Of a DNA stretch of 64,000 bases, positions 8,291-18,600 are shown piece by piece. The notes below the pieces were generated by a model. It was not told where the DNA came from, did not search any database, and was given only the letters and a program-made list of their open reading frames with translations. The stretch spans positions 2,927,980-2,991,979 of the forward strand of contig NZ_MDTQ01000001.1 of NCBI RefSeq assembly GCF_001709345.1, read 5' to 3'. Every line of letters starts with the position of its first letter. Within the stretch, counting starts at the first letter, position 1. Source of the stretch: Terasakiispira papahanaumokuakeensis (GTDB lineage: Bacteria > Pseudomonadota > Gammaproteobacteria > Pseudomonadales > Halomonadaceae). The translations under genes and the position numbers were made by a program.

Positions 8291-9340
8291 TTATCGATAC
8301 CAGGCTTGTGGCAGTGCATCAGCGGCCATCGGCACAACAGTGTGCATCTGGGCGGGCTGACCATGTTCGGGACAGTAACTTAAGGTGACTTCCGGCGCAC
8401 TTTTACCTTGGGTAAAGCGCGCAATGACTGAGAGTGCCAGTTCCAAATCGTCTTGCGTATCGACTCGGCCATCAATCAGCGCAAAAGGTCCACCATGGCT
8501 TTCGGGACGAACATGGGCAAACTGGCGCCGATAACCTTCCAGGTAGCGATTTTCCCCTTCTTCACGGGCAATAATCAGTTTGAAGTGCGGTTTGGGGCGA
8601 ATGTGACGACCGATTTTGAGCAGCATGATGTCATCCAGCTCATAATCACGCTCCCCTCGACTTTGCCAGAGATCCTGCATTTTTTTGGCGAAAGTCTCAT
8701 CCGTCAGAAAACAACAGCCTCCTGCCGGTTGTGCCCACTCACTAAAACCAAACTCACGCGCCAATGCAAACTGTGGTTTTCGATTACGGCCGTGGAAATC
8801 ATGCAGCTTTTCTCGATCAACCCAGCCTTCTCTTTCAGGCAAAGTTTCCGGCATATGTTTGGCACATAATGGACGCAACAAACGATCTTCCACTTCAGAT
8901 TGTCGGGCAATCAGAGGCAGGGTTTCTTTGCGTTGAGATTTGGGCCTTTGCCCCATCACCTCGCCGGTCACAACGAAGTCAAAACCGTGATCCTGCGCCC
9001 ACTGCCAAGCTCGACTGACCATATCAATCTTGCAATCAAGACAAGGGTTCAGATGCTGACCATAGCCATACTTAGGGTTCAGCACGATGTCTTTATACTC
9101 TTCCGAGATATCAATAATGTGAAGTTTAATGCCCAGCTGCTCAGCCACCCAAAGCGCATTATTGCGCTTTTGCTTTTCACGATCCTGCTTACGGATCGCC
9201 TGAGTGTGCCCTTCTACACAAAAGCCGGTATAGAAATTGATGCCTTCAACGTGAATCCCTTGGTTTTGCAGTGTGCGTACCGCCAGCATGGAATCGAGTC
9301 CACCCGATACCAGGGCTACAGCTTTACGTTCTTGTGTCAT
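8291..9340 (-). CDS. PP-loop ATPase related to tRNA thiouridine synthases (MnmA/ThiI-like), with C-terminal NFACT-R-like region
   Basis: 349-residue cytosolic enzyme. The PP-loop motif VSGGLDSMLA near the N-terminus adenylates a substrate, as in tRNA 2- and 4-thiouridine enzymes. Further features are a CLDCK pair (near residue 100), a GGCCFLTDE pair (near 205-215), and a C-terminal stretch GRHIRPKPHFKLIIAREEGEN that resembles the NFACT-R (DUF814) RNA-binding module. This architecture differs from canonical MnmA (no MnmA central and barrel domains) and from ThiI (no THUMP). The neighbour tusA supports a sulfur-transfer role. The likely substrate is a tRNA or other thiolated RNA, but the product is not known to me. 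Confidence 0.7.
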   Translation of the reverse strand: MTQERKAVALVSGGLDSMLAVRTLQNQGIHVEGINFYTGFCVEGHTQAIRKQDREKQKRNNALWVAEQLGIKLHIIDISEEYKDIVLNPKYGYGQHLNPCLDCKIDMVSRAWQWAQDHGFDFVVTGEVMGQRPKSQRKETLPLIARQSEVEDRLLRPLCAKHMPETLPEREGWVDREKLHDFHGRNRKPQFALAREFGFSEWAQPAGGCCFLTDETFAKKMQDLWQSRGERDYELDDIMLLKIGRHIRPKPHFKLIIAREEGENRYLEGYRRQFAHVRPESHGGPFALIDGRVDTQDDLELALSVIARFTQGKSAPEVTLSYCPEHGQPAQMHTVVPMAADALPQAWYR

Positions 9341-9536
9341 GACATTGTCTAGTACGTTTGCGAAAATGGAATGAGGCTCAGAAAGGCCGCGATTTTACAG
9401 GATCCGAGAGCGATGTGCAGGGACGGATTGCACTCAGATCCATCTTAGCAGTAGGCGAACCGCGAGTAGATCGCTATACTAGCGACCCTTTTCCCTTCTA
9501 ATTTGGATATGACCGGCATCGACCGGGAGAGCATAC

Positions 9537-11351
9537 GTGATCGAAAATCTTCGCAACATCGCAATTATTGCCCACGTTGACCACGGTAAGACGACCCTGG
9601 TAGATAAGCTGTTACAACAATCCGGTACGCTGGATCGCCGTAACGCCGATGCTGAGCGCATCATGGATTCTAATGACCAGGAAAAAGAACGCGGCATCAC
9701 GATTCTGGCCAAGAACACCGCGATTAACTGGCATGATTACCGCATCAACATTATTGATACGCCTGGACACGCTGACTTCGGTGGTGAAGTTGAGCGCGTA
9801 ATGTCCATGGTCGACTCCGTATTATTGCTGGTTGACGCGATGGACGGCCCCATGCCGCAGACTCGCTTCGTCACCCAGAAGGCTTTTGAACGCGGCTTAA
9901 AGCCGATTGTCGTGGTCAACAAAGTCGACCGCCCAGGCTCTCGTCCCGACTGGGTCATCGACCAGATCTTTGATCTGTTTGATAACCTGGGCGCTTCAGA
10001 AGAGCAGCTGGACTTCCCGATTATCTACGCCTCTGCACTCAACGGCGTTGCTGGGGATGACCCTGAAAATCTGGCGGATGATATGACACCGCTGTTCCAG
10101 GCTATTGTTGACCTGGTACCGCCGCCCTCGGTTGATCCTGACGCACCATTCCAAATGCAGATTTCTGCACTGGATTACTCCAGCTATGTCGGCGTTATCG
10201 GGGTTGGCCGCATTACACGCGGTAAAGCACGCCCCAATCAGCAGGTCGTCATTGAAGATCGACACGGCAACCAGCGTAAAGGCAAGATCGGTCAGGTCAT
10301 GACCTACCTAGGTCTGGAAAGGGGCGAAACCCCTGAAGGCGCCGATGCAGGGGACATCATCTGCATCACCGGGATTGATCCGCTGAGCATCTCCGATACC
10401 CTGTGTGACCCGTCTAATGTCGAAGCACTCCCGGCACTGACGGTTGACGAGCCGACCGTCACCATGACCTTCCAAGTTAACGACTCGCCCTTTGCTGGTC
10501 AGGATGGCAAATACGTAACCAGCCGCAACATTAAAGAGCGTCTGGAGCGAGAACTGGTTCACAACGTGGCTCTGCGTGTTGAAGAAACAGAAAGCCCGGA
10601 AAAATTCCGTGTTTCTGGCCGCGGCGAGCTGCACCTCTCAGTGCTGATTGAAAGCATGCGTCGAGAAGGCTACGAGCTCGGTGTTTCACGTCCTGAAGTC
10701 ATCATCCGTGAAATCGATGGCGTCAAACAAGAGCCCTATGAAGAACTGATTATTGATGTTGAAGAACAGCATCAAGGCTCAGTCATGGAAGAGTTGGGTA
10801 AACGCAAAGCGCGTATGACCAACATGAACCCGGATGGCAAAGGCCGAGTACGTCTGGACTTTATCATTCCATCACGCGGCTTGATTGGCTTCCGTGGCCT
10901 GTTCATGACCTTAACTTCAGGCTCTGGGATTCTGACCAGTATTTTCGACCACTATGGTCCGCTGGCCGAAGGCGCCATGGAACACCGTAACAACGGCGTT
11001 CTGGTGTCAATGGCGAAAGGCAAGGTTTTGGCTTATGCCCTGACGACCCTGCAGGATCGCGGCAAGCTGTTCGTTGAACCGGGTGTTGAAGTCTATGAAG
11101 GCATGGTCGTGGGGATTAACTCACGCGCCAACGATATGACCGTCAACCCGACCAAGGCGAAGAAGCTCGATAACATGCGTGCTTCAGGTAACGATGAAAC
11201 CATCCAACTGGTGCCACCGGTTCGCTTTACACTAGAACAGTCACTGGAATTCATTGACGATGACGAACTGGTCGAAGTCACGCCTCACTTTATCCGTATC
11301 CGGAAAAAGTACCTGACCGAAAACGAACGCAAGCGCGCCTCTAAAGGCTAA
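9537..11351 (+). CDS. typA: Translational GTPase TypA/BipA
   Basis: Ribosome-associated GTPase that aids 50S assembly and stress growth. 604 residues, as in the family. G1 is AHVDHGKTT, the switch I threonine lies in the ERGITI segment, G3 is DTPGH and G4 is NKVD. Domain II, EF-G-like domains III and V, and the C-terminal TypA-specific domain follow. Translation starts at GTG 9537 ([11 protein letters not shown]) with a GGGAGA site upstream. It is transcribed alone and ends in a strong terminator. Confidence 0.97.
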   Translation: MIENLRNIAIIAHVDHGKTTLVDKLLQQSGTLDRRNADAERIMDSNDQEKERGITILAKNTAINWHDYRINIIDTPGHADFGGEVERVMSMVDSVLLLVDAMDGPMPQTRFVTQKAFERGLKPIVVVNKVDRPGSRPDWVIDQIFDLFDNLGASEEQLDFPIIYASALNGVAGDDPENLADDMTPLFQAIVDLVPPPSVDPDAPFQMQISALDYSSYVGVIGVGRITRGKARPNQQVVIEDRHGNQRKGKIGQVMTYLGLERGETPEGADAGDIICITGIDPLSISDTLCDPSNVEALPALTVDEPTVTMTFQVNDSPFAGQDGKYVTSRNIKERLERELVHNVALRVEETESPEKFRVSGRGELHLSVLIESMRREGYELGVSRPEVIIREIDGVKQEPYEELIIDVEEQHQGSVMEELGKRKARMTNMNPDGKGRVRLDFIIPSRGLIGFRGLFMTLTSGSGILTSIFDHYGPLAEGAMEHRNNGVLVSMAKGKVLAYALTTLQDRGKLFVEPGVEVYEGMVVGINSRANDMTVNPTKAKKLDNMRASGNDETIQLVPPVRFTLEQSLEFIDDDELVEVTPHFIRIRKKYLTENERKRASKG

Positions 11352-11385
11352 GCAACGGATTCGTTGGTCAGTCACCGTTAGACGA

Positions 11386-11413
11386 CGCCATGCCTTCGGG
11401 CATGGCGTTTTTT
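11386..11413 (+). terminator. Rho-independent terminator of typA
   Basis: Stem CGCCATGCC-TTCG-GGCATGGCG (11386-11407) followed by six T residues, 35 bases after the typA stop. Confidence 0.95.
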
Positions 11414-11444
11414 ATTCGCGTCATGTTGAGCCCGCCAAACCGAG

Positions 11445-12029
11445 CTATTCGCTCTGAACCCCTAACTGCTTCAAATACGTCATAGCCAGTTGACCCGCCT
11501 GCCGCCCCGCATCGAGTTCACCACAAACATGCGCCTGAACAATCGCACCTTCTTTAAGCAATGCCAGCGTATCCGCGCCTTGTCGCACTTGCTCTGGGGT
11601 CGCGCCAACCTGATCCAGGATGTCAGCAAAAAGTTGTTTGATCGATTGCTTATGATCGGCACACCGCTGATGAACGGGATGTTCTGGATTGGCGTACTCA
11701 CCACTGGCATGAATAAAAAAGCAACCATGAAACGGGCGCATCATAGGATCACGTTCATGAAACCAGTCATCCAGTGCCGCAAATACGCCCTGAACCGCCA
11801 ACAGGCCTTCACCAGACGCCTGTATACGCGATATTAACCAATTCTTAAACTCCTGATGACGATAAGCCACCACGGCTTCAATCAATGCGTCTTTACTTGA
11901 AAAGTGGTGATAAAGCGTTTTTTTGGCAACGCCGGCCTCCTGCAGCACTTGATTAATCCCCACCGCATGAATGCCATGGCAATAAAACAGCTCAAAAGCA
12001 CATGCCACTAGCTGCTGTCGTTTGTCCAT
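11445..12029 (-). CDS. TetR/AcrR-family transcriptional regulator
   Basis: 194-residue repressor with an N-terminal helix-turn-helix (about residues 5-50; INQVLQEAGVAKKTLYHHFSSK) and a ligand-binding helical C-terminus with several Cys (HGCFFIHASGEY, VCGELDAG). It is divergent from the HPP-domain gene at 12267. Two palindromes AGAC-N6-GTCT lie in the shared upstream region (12177-12224) and a third copy lies ahead of the tolC-like gene (20256-20271). It probably represses its own divergent neighbour and perhaps the efflux channel. The operator resembles, from memory, those of NemR-type TetR proteins; the inducer is unknown. Confidence 0.88.
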   Translation of the reverse strand: MDKRQQLVACAFELFYCHGIHAVGINQVLQEAGVAKKTLYHHFSSKDALIEAVVAYRHQEFKNWLISRIQASGEGLLAVQGVFAALDDWFHERDPMMRPFHGCFFIHASGEYANPEHPVHQRCADHKQSIKQLFADILDQVGATPEQVRQGADTLALLKEGAIVQAHVCGELDAGRQAGQLAMTYLKQLGVQSE

Positions 12030-12061
12030 GCGGTTTTCTCCTTCGCTAAACGCGGCACTCT

Positions 12062-12095
12062 CTCAAGGTCAACGCTTGCTCAAGGTCAACGCTTG
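12062..12095. repeat. Perfect 17-bp tandem duplication upstream of tetR
   Basis: CTCAAGGTCAACGCTTG is repeated twice head to tail about 35 bp upstream of the tetR start codon. It may be a recent slip duplication in the tetR promoter region. Confidence 0.85.
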
Positions 12096-12176
12096 GAATT
12101 GAAGCCTCTTGAGTGATTGAAGCCCCGACAATTCGAGGCAAGGCGTAAATTCAAGATAAGACACAGCTTGACTCAA

Positions 12177-12194
12177 GTAGACAAACTTGTCTAC
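12177..12194. promoter_or_regulatory. TetR-type operator 1
   Basis: Palindrome GTAGACAA-AC-TTGTCTAC. It sits between a likely -35 (TTGACT, 12169-12174) and -10 (TACTCT, 12192-12197) of the HPP gene, so binding would block RNA polymerase. Confidence 0.75.
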
Positions 12195-12210
12195 TCTAAC
12201 CACCCAAAGG

Positions 12211-12224
12211 AGACAGATCGGTCT
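12211..12224. promoter_or_regulatory. TetR-type operator 2
   Basis: AGAC-AGATCG-GTCT, same half-sites and spacing as operator 1, centred 32 bp downstream of it and close to the expected transcription start of the HPP gene. Confidence 0.65.
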
Positions 12225-12266
12225 ACCTTGCTTGAACGACATATTCCACACCATGAGGATCTCAAG

Positions 12267-12743
12267 ATGCCATCACTCTCATCTCCCCATATCGCCTTGA
12301 TCGCAGGCCTTGGCGCAACCGTATGTATTAGTGCCCTGGCGTTATTAAGCCAACACTCTCCTGGAGCGCTATGGCTGATGGCCCCCTTTGGCGCCACCAT
12401 GGTGATTATGTTCGCATTACCCAACAGCCCTTTGGCACATCCTCGCAATATTATAGGAGGCCACCTCCTGACCAGCCTAGTCGGGCTCTGCTTGCTCTAT
12501 GGACTAGGAGTTTCTCCACTGACACTCGGCTTAGGAGTTGGGATCGCACTCATGCTGATGATGCTCACCAAGACCACACACCCTCCCGCGGGCGCTAACC
12601 CTTTATTGATTATGTTGACGGGTCAACATTGGGACTTTCTGCTCACCCCGGTTTTGAGCGGCAGTGTCTTAATCGTTTTATTCGGTTGCCTTTATCATCG
12701 CTGGGTGAGTCACCAGCCTTATGTGGGCTTCCAAAAAACATGA
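12267..12743 (+). CDS. HPP-family integral membrane protein
   Basis: 158-residue inner-membrane protein with four predicted hydrophobic helices. The family signature THPPAGANP lies between helices three and four. Some HPP proteins of plastids and cyanobacteria transport nitrite; the role of bacterial members is not well established. The start at ATG 12267 follows a GAGGA site; the frame is open from 12117 but that stretch contains the promoter and operators. It is divergent from, and probably controlled by, the TetR gene. The next gene (DUF411) follows about 110 bp later on the same strand. Confidence 0.85.
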   Translation: MPSLSSPHIALIAGLGATVCISALALLSQHSPGALWLMAPFGATMVIMFALPNSPLAHPRNIIGGHLLTSLVGLCLLYGLGVSPLTLGLGVGIALMLMMLTKTTHPPAGANPLLIMLTGQHWDFLLTPVLSGSVLIVLFGCLYHRWVSHQPYVGFQKT

Positions 12744-12853
12744 CTCACATCAGCCTTGGGCAACCGTCATGCCCTCCGAAAGTCTCTGTGAGCAAACGAA
12801 AACGGCTATCATGGTCCACTCGCCACTACCGATCACACTAGAGGATTAAATTG

Positions 12854-13318
12854 ATGCTCATGAATCTCAACCGATCCCAAGCGTTGCGACAGCTGCTCGG
12901 GTTCATGCTGCTCGGGGCATCAAGCTCAGTCATAGCGGCGGGAGTTATCGAGATGTATAAAAGCCCTTATTGTGGCTGCTGTAGTGCTTGGGCCCAGCAT
13001 ATGGAATCCATGGGATTTGAAGTCAATAGCCACGCCATCAACGATATCAATGCCAAAAAACAACAACTTGGCATTCCGGCTCAGTTAGCCTCATGCCATA
13101 CCGCAATGATTGAAGGTTACCGAATCGAAGGCCATGTGCCCGCCCGAGAGGTGCAACGCTTGTTAGATGAACGCCCCAATATTTCAGGCCTTGCGGTTCC
13201 CGGTATGCCCCACGGGTCACCCGGCATGGAAACAGGCCGACAAGAGGCTTATACCGTCTATGCCTTTGATCTTAAACATCGTACATTAGCGCCTTATCAA
13301 CGTTATCCCAGCGAATAA
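12854..13318 (+). CDS. DUF411-family exported metal-binding protein
   Basis: About 154 residues with an N-terminal signal peptide (LLGFMLLGASSSVIAAG). The mature protein has the DUF411 signature YKSPYCGCCSAWAQHM, a thioredoxin-like CGCC motif, and a later SCHTA segment plus a His/Met-rich end (GMPHGSPGMETG). Such proteins are periplasmic and usually sit in copper or heavy-metal resistance loci, so metal (probably Cu) binding is likely by family. Start chosen at ATG 12854, eight bases after AGGA; TTG at 12851 is also possible. It may be co-transcribed with the HPP gene. Confidence 0.85.
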   Translation: MLMNLNRSQALRQLLGFMLLGASSSVIAAGVIEMYKSPYCGCCSAWAQHMESMGFEVNSHAINDINAKKQQLGIPAQLASCHTAMIEGYRIEGHVPAREVQRLLDERPNISGLAVPGMPHGSPGMETGRQEAYTVYAFDLKHRTLAPYQRYPSE

Positions 13319-13368
13319 GCCCGGGGCCGACGATTCAAAAACGCGGACATTCAAACAGGAGTACTATT

Positions 13369-14004
13369 GTGGAACTGGTCACCTGGTTGACTTATCTTGG
13401 GGTCATTACCGCCCTGATCGCTTTTCCAGGCCCGGTGGCCTTATTATGCGCCAGCCATGGCCTAAAGCATGGACACCGACGAACACTGAGTACGGTGATA
13501 GGCGGTGCATTAGCCGCGCTGATCATGATGACCTGCTCCGCTCTGGGCCTAGGCGCGATTCTGGCCACATCAGAAATGGCATTCTTAATACTCAAGTTCG
13601 TCGGCGGTGCTTACCTCATCTGGCTCGGCATTCAAAGCTGGCGGGCGCCTGCAGAAACCCCTCAGTGGACGCCGTCAGAAGAGCAGGCTGAACTACAGCC
13701 TCTCTCATCATGGTCGCTATTTAAAACGGGCTTTACGGTGGGGATCAGTAACCCCAAAGACCTCCTGTTTTTTGCTGCTTTATTTCCTGGCTTTATCGTA
13801 ATGGATCAGCCACAGCTCCCACAGTTCGCAATATTGGCAATCACTTGGCTTGTCATCGATACCACGTTAATGTCGCTCTACAGTGTACTCGGGGCCCAAG
13901 CAAGTCGCTGGTTCAGACATGCTCATCATGTCCGTTGGTTCAACCGGATTACCGGTAGCCTTTTCATTACCGCTGGAAGTGCGCTACTACGAACGAATCG
14001 ATAA
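13369..14004 (+). CDS. LysE/RhtB-family exporter
   Basis: 211-residue inner-membrane protein with about six hydrophobic segments. The family signature GPVALLCASHGLKHGHRRTLSTVIGGALA occupies the first two helices, and GISNPKDLLFFAALFPGF marks the middle. The family exports amino acids such as homoserine, threonine or lysine; the substrate here is not predictable. It starts with GTG at 13369, nine bases after a CAGGA site. It is followed by brnQ, an importer, on the same strand about 190 bp later. Confidence 0.88.
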   Translation: MELVTWLTYLGVITALIAFPGPVALLCASHGLKHGHRRTLSTVIGGALAALIMMTCSALGLGAILATSEMAFLILKFVGGAYLIWLGIQSWRAPAETPQWTPSEEQAELQPLSSWSLFKTGFTVGISNPKDLLFFAALFPGFIVMDQPQLPQFAILAITWLVIDTTLMSLYSVLGAQASRWFRHAHHVRWFNRITGSLFITAGSALLRTNR

Positions 14005-14190
14005 CTCGCCTACCAAACAGCCCATTAGCAAGCCCCGTTTACTGGAAAGTGGCTGTAAAGCAGATTATATTGCTGCCACTTTCGTATCACATGACATAGA
14101 CGGCTTCATTTTGCATCAGCCTTCGTTATGTCTTTTGGCGCTGCCTCTATGCATTGACTGTGATCCACTGACTCCAACCGTGAATGTCTC

Positions 14191-15522
14191 ATGCATCAAC
14201 TCAAACGTAGTGATCTTCTTGCCTTGGGCTTTATGACCTTTGCCCTCTTTCTCGGGGCCGGTAATATTATTTTCCCACCTGACGTTGGTCGAACCGCAGG
14301 CGAAGCTGTCTGGCCCGCGGCTTTTGGCTTTCTCAGCACTGGCGTTGGCCTACCGCTTTTGGGCGTCGTCGCCGCAGCGATTATCGGCGGAGGTTTAAGC
14401 GACATAACCCAGCCATTACCGCGCTGGGGAGCGGTTATTTTTGGCTTATCGATTTACCTCTCCATCGGACCGCTTTTTGCCATTCCACGTACCGCCACGG
14501 TCGCCTATGAAATTGGCGCAGACCCTTTTATTCCTGGAGATTCAGCGCTCGGGCTAGCCCTTTACATTGTGGTCTTTTTTACTATCAGCACTTTATTAGC
14601 GCTGTCTCCCGGCAAATTGATGGATCGTGTAGGGAAATGGATCACACCCGCGCTCATTGCAGTCCTGGCCATCATGGCCATTGCCGTCCTCGTTGACCCT
14701 CAGGGGCCCATTGGCCATCGTGATGCCGAACTGTCAGGTAGTGCCTTTGGGTTCGGTTTTCTTGAGGGTTACCAAACAATGGATACCCTGGCCTCAGTCG
14801 TGTTTGGCATTGTGATCATTCAGGCCATTCGTGATAAAGGCATCAACGAACGCGCCCAAATCACTCGCTACACGCTGATTGCAGGCTTTATTGCAGCGCT
14901 TTGCCTATCGTTGGTTTACCTACCACTGGCCTGGCTTGGCGCCACCAGCCATACCATTGCCCCTCACGTGGCCAATGGCGGTAAGATGATTGCGCTTTAT
15001 ATTCAAGGCATTTTTGGCGCCTGGGGGCAGGTCATGTTAGCCATTGTCATCTCATTAGCCTGTCTAACCACCGCCATAGGCTTATTAACCTGTTGCGGCG
15101 AATACCTCCACCAACTGATGCCGCGACTGCCCTACAAACCGACAGTGATTGTGCTGGCAATTTTCAGTGCCTTGATCGCCAACCAAGGGCTCTCCACGAT
15201 TATTCAGTTCTCAATTCCAGTGCTGGTGGCCCTTTACCCACTCACCATGGTGTTAATTGGCCTGTCACTGATTAAACCTTGGCTACGAGATCCAGAGCGG
15301 GTTTATCGCATAGCATTAGGCCTGACGCTTATCATCAGCCTCTATGATGGCCTCAAGCAGGCAGGCGTCGAGATGGGAAGCCTCGCTCACTATTACCAGC
15401 AACTGCCATTGGCCTCCGCGGGAATTGCTTGGAGCTTACCGGCAGCATTGGGGTTATTACTGGGTTTACTCATGCAGCGTCGTCACTCCAAGCTCGAGCA
15501 AGTCCAGTCATCCCAGGGATGA
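14191..15522 (+). CDS. brnQ: Branched-chain amino acid:cation symporter
   Basis: 443-residue LIVCS-family carrier with about 12 hydrophobic helices, taking up leucine, isoleucine and valine with Na+. The N-terminus FALFLGAGNIIFPPDVGRTAG is the LIVCS signature, and YLSIGPLFAIPRTATVAYEIG is the second conserved stretch. It starts at ATG 14191 and is followed by a strong bidirectional terminator shared with the convergent RND operon. Confidence 0.95.
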   Translation: MHQLKRSDLLALGFMTFALFLGAGNIIFPPDVGRTAGEAVWPAAFGFLSTGVGLPLLGVVAAAIIGGGLSDITQPLPRWGAVIFGLSIYLSIGPLFAIPRTATVAYEIGADPFIPGDSALGLALYIVVFFTISTLLALSPGKLMDRVGKWITPALIAVLAIMAIAVLVDPQGPIGHRDAELSGSAFGFGFLEGYQTMDTLASVVFGIVIIQAIRDKGINERAQITRYTLIAGFIAALCLSLVYLPLAWLGATSHTIAPHVANGGKMIALYIQGIFGAWGQVMLAIVISLACLTTAIGLLTCCGEYLHQLMPRLPYKPTVIVLAIFSALIANQGLSTIIQFSIPVLVALYPLTMVLIGLSLIKPWLRDPERVYRIALGLTLIISLYDGLKQAGVEMGSLAHYYQQLPLASAGIAWSLPAALGLLLGLLMQRRHSKLEQVQSSQG

Positions 15523-15563
15523 CCGAAAGCCGCAACTGTAGCCCAGCACAATAAGCCCCGCAT

Positions 15564-15597
15564 AAAAAAACCGGAAGCCAACGCTTCCGGTTTTTTA
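15564..15597. terminator. Bidirectional terminator between brnQ and the RND pump
   Basis: Stem AACCGGAAGC-CAAC-GCTTCCGGTT (15569-15592) with T runs on the plus side and A runs on the left, so it can stop both the plus brnQ transcript and the minus RND transcript. Confidence 0.93.
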
Positions 15598-15663
15598 TTC
15601 TGCAAGATCTAAATGCTTGGCACTCCTTAGCGCACCACACCTCTCACAAGACAAAGTTCTCGA

Positions 15664-18600
15664 TTACTCATAATCCGGCTCAACCTGATGAGGAATCTTA
15701 TTCACAATATAAGTGTAGATCGTAGGTACGACATACAACGTCAACAGTGTGCCAAAGGTCAGCCCCCCGACGATCACCCAACCAATCGCCTGACGACTTT
15801 CGGCCCCTGCACCGGTCGCTAATGCTAGCGGCACATTACCCAACACCATGGCACCCGTCGTCATTAGAATCGGGCGTAACCGCAGCACCGACCCTTCAAC
15901 AATAGATTCAAATTTATCCTGACCTTTCTCGCGGAGTTGATTAGCGAATTCAGTCATCAAAATCCCATGCTTGGTAATCAGACCGATCAGTGTGATCAAA
16001 CCAATCTGACTATAAACGTTAAGACTCCCGCCGGTGGCCAACATGGTTAAAACCGCGCCCAGAATAGCCAAAGGCACCGTTAACATAATCACCATGGGGG
16101 AACGGAAGCTCTCGAACTGCGCAGCCAACACCAAATAGATAAATCCAAGCGCCAAAACGAAAGTGACCATGAGCGTATTGCCCGATTGAATGAACTCCCG
16201 CGCCTGACCGGCATAATCAAACTGAACCCCTTGAATCCCCATCTCTTGAGCAGTCTGTTCGATGGTCTCGCGTAACCAGGTCAAGGCTTCACCTTGAGTC
16301 ATACCTGGCGCCAAACTGGCCTCAATGGTTGCAGCACGCAGTTTATTAAAGTGATTCAGCTCTTTAGGTGCGACAGTTTCTTTAATCGTCACCAAGTTCG
16401 ACAACTGAATCATTTGCCCTTGGCTGTTGCGCACATAAATTGAGTTCAACGCATTAGGCGTTGTCCGTTCGGCATCCTCAACCTTGACGATGACATCATA
16501 CTGCTCATTACCTTCGCGATAACGCGTCACCGTTTTACCCCCTAAGAGGGTTTCCAGGGTGCTGGTGATATCGGACACCTGAATCCCCACCGTCGCGGCC
16601 TTATCACGGTTAACATCAATCTCCAGCTGAGGCTTATTGAGCTTCAGATCCATATCCGGACGAATCAATTTCCCACTGGCATAGACCTTACCCATAACGG
16701 CATTCATCAGCCGCTCAAGATCTGCGAACTCGCCGGTCGACTGCACCACAAGCTCAACCGGTCGGGCCACAGGGCTTTGTCCCAAAGAAGCGGGTAACAC
16801 AGGGAATGACATAATACCGGGAATACCGGCATACATAGGCCCTGACAACTCACCTGCGATCGCTTGAGAAGAACGCGCTCGCACCTCCCAATCTTTGAGT
16901 CCGGCAAACGCAATTACATTATTTTCTGATGGGAACAAACCGGTAATGACGAAATAACGCTCAACTTCCGGCACCTTGGCAAACATGCCTTCAAGCTGTC
17001 GACTGTAAGGATCAAGAAACTCAGTCGTTGCGCCTTCTGGCCCAATCCCAAAACCGATAATGGTCCCCCGGTCTTCAGTGGGCGACAGTTCAGAGTTCAA
17101 GTGTGTGAAGGAGTATGCCATCCCGGCCAGACAGCCCACCCCCAACAACAACATTAACGGGCGCACTTTCAGTGTGGCTTTCAGGCTGCGACGATAGAGA
17201 TTACTCAACCCATCAAGAACCTTCTCACCCCATAAATAGAAGCGCCCATGTTGCTCATGTTTCAATAAGCGAGAGCACATCATGGGCGACAGCGTCAACG
17301 CCACAAAACCGGACACAATCACTGCACTGGCAAGCGTCAACGCAAACTCCGCAAACAACTTACCGGTTCGCCCTTCGGTAAACGCAATCGGCGTGAATAC
17401 CGCAGCCAACGTGATCGTCATGGCGATGACGGCAAAACCAATTTCTTTAGACCCTTTAAAAGCCGCCTGAATCGGGCTCATGCCCTCTTCGATATGCCGG
17501 TAAATGTTCTCCAGCATCACGATCGCATCATCGACCACCAGACCGATGGCCATGACCATGGCCAATAAAGTCAAGGTATTGACGGAATAGCCCAGCGCGT
17601 ACATGAAGATGAAGGCCCCCACTAACGACACCGGAATCGTCACCAAAGGCACCAGGGTGGCTCTTAATGAACGTAAGAACAGGAAAATAACCAGGATGAC
17701 CAGAATAACGGCTTCAAATACCGTGTGGTAAACCGCCTCGATCGAGCGATCGATAAAGATAGAAGAGTCATAGGCCACATTGACCTTCATACCTTCGGGC
17801 AAGATGCCTTCAATCTCAGGAATCATCTCCCGCACACCCTCTGAGACTTCTAGAGGGTTGGCGACGGATTGTTTGACCACCCCAAGCGCAACTGCGGTCT
17901 TGCCATTAAAGCGCACCGTACCGCGATCCCTTTCAGCCCCAATCCGGACTCGAGCGACATCCGACAAACGCACCAGATAGCCGTTATCGTGACGAAGAAT
18001 AATACGCTCAAACTCTTCAGGTTGTTTCAGATCGGTCTGCGATAGCACCGTGAACTCACGGTCTGACGACTTCACCGTACCCGAAGGCACTTCCAAATTT
18101 TGGCTGCGTAATGCATTGGCAACATCGGTCACGGTGACGCCATAAGCTGCCATGCGTGCCTTATCCAACCAAATCCGCATCGCATAACGCCGCTCACCAA
18201 AAATACGGACTTCAGCGACCCCTTCGACGGTTTGCAATCGATCTTTCACCAGTCGATCGGCATAGTCCGTCATTTCAAGCGGTGTATGATTGGGGCTGGA
18301 AAATGCCAAATACATGATGGGCTGAGCATTCGCCTCAACTTTAGCGACCACCGGCTCATCAATATCATCCGGCAACTGGCCGCGAACCCGGCCAACACGG
18401 TCTCGCACATCAGAGGCGGCGGTATCGGCATCACGATCTAGCTTAAAATTAATCGTGATTTGACTCTCTCCTTTTCGTGAGGAAGAGGTCATAAAATCAA
18501 TGCCTTCAATACCAGAAAGAGAATCCTCCAGCACATTGGTCACCTGAGACTCAATGATACTGGCATTGGCACCGTCATAAGTCGTTTCAACAGAAACCGT

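Noticed and set aside
8173-9352. Several plus-strand ORFs opposite the PP-loop gene
   Set aside because: They are shadows of the well-supported minus-strand coding sequence.
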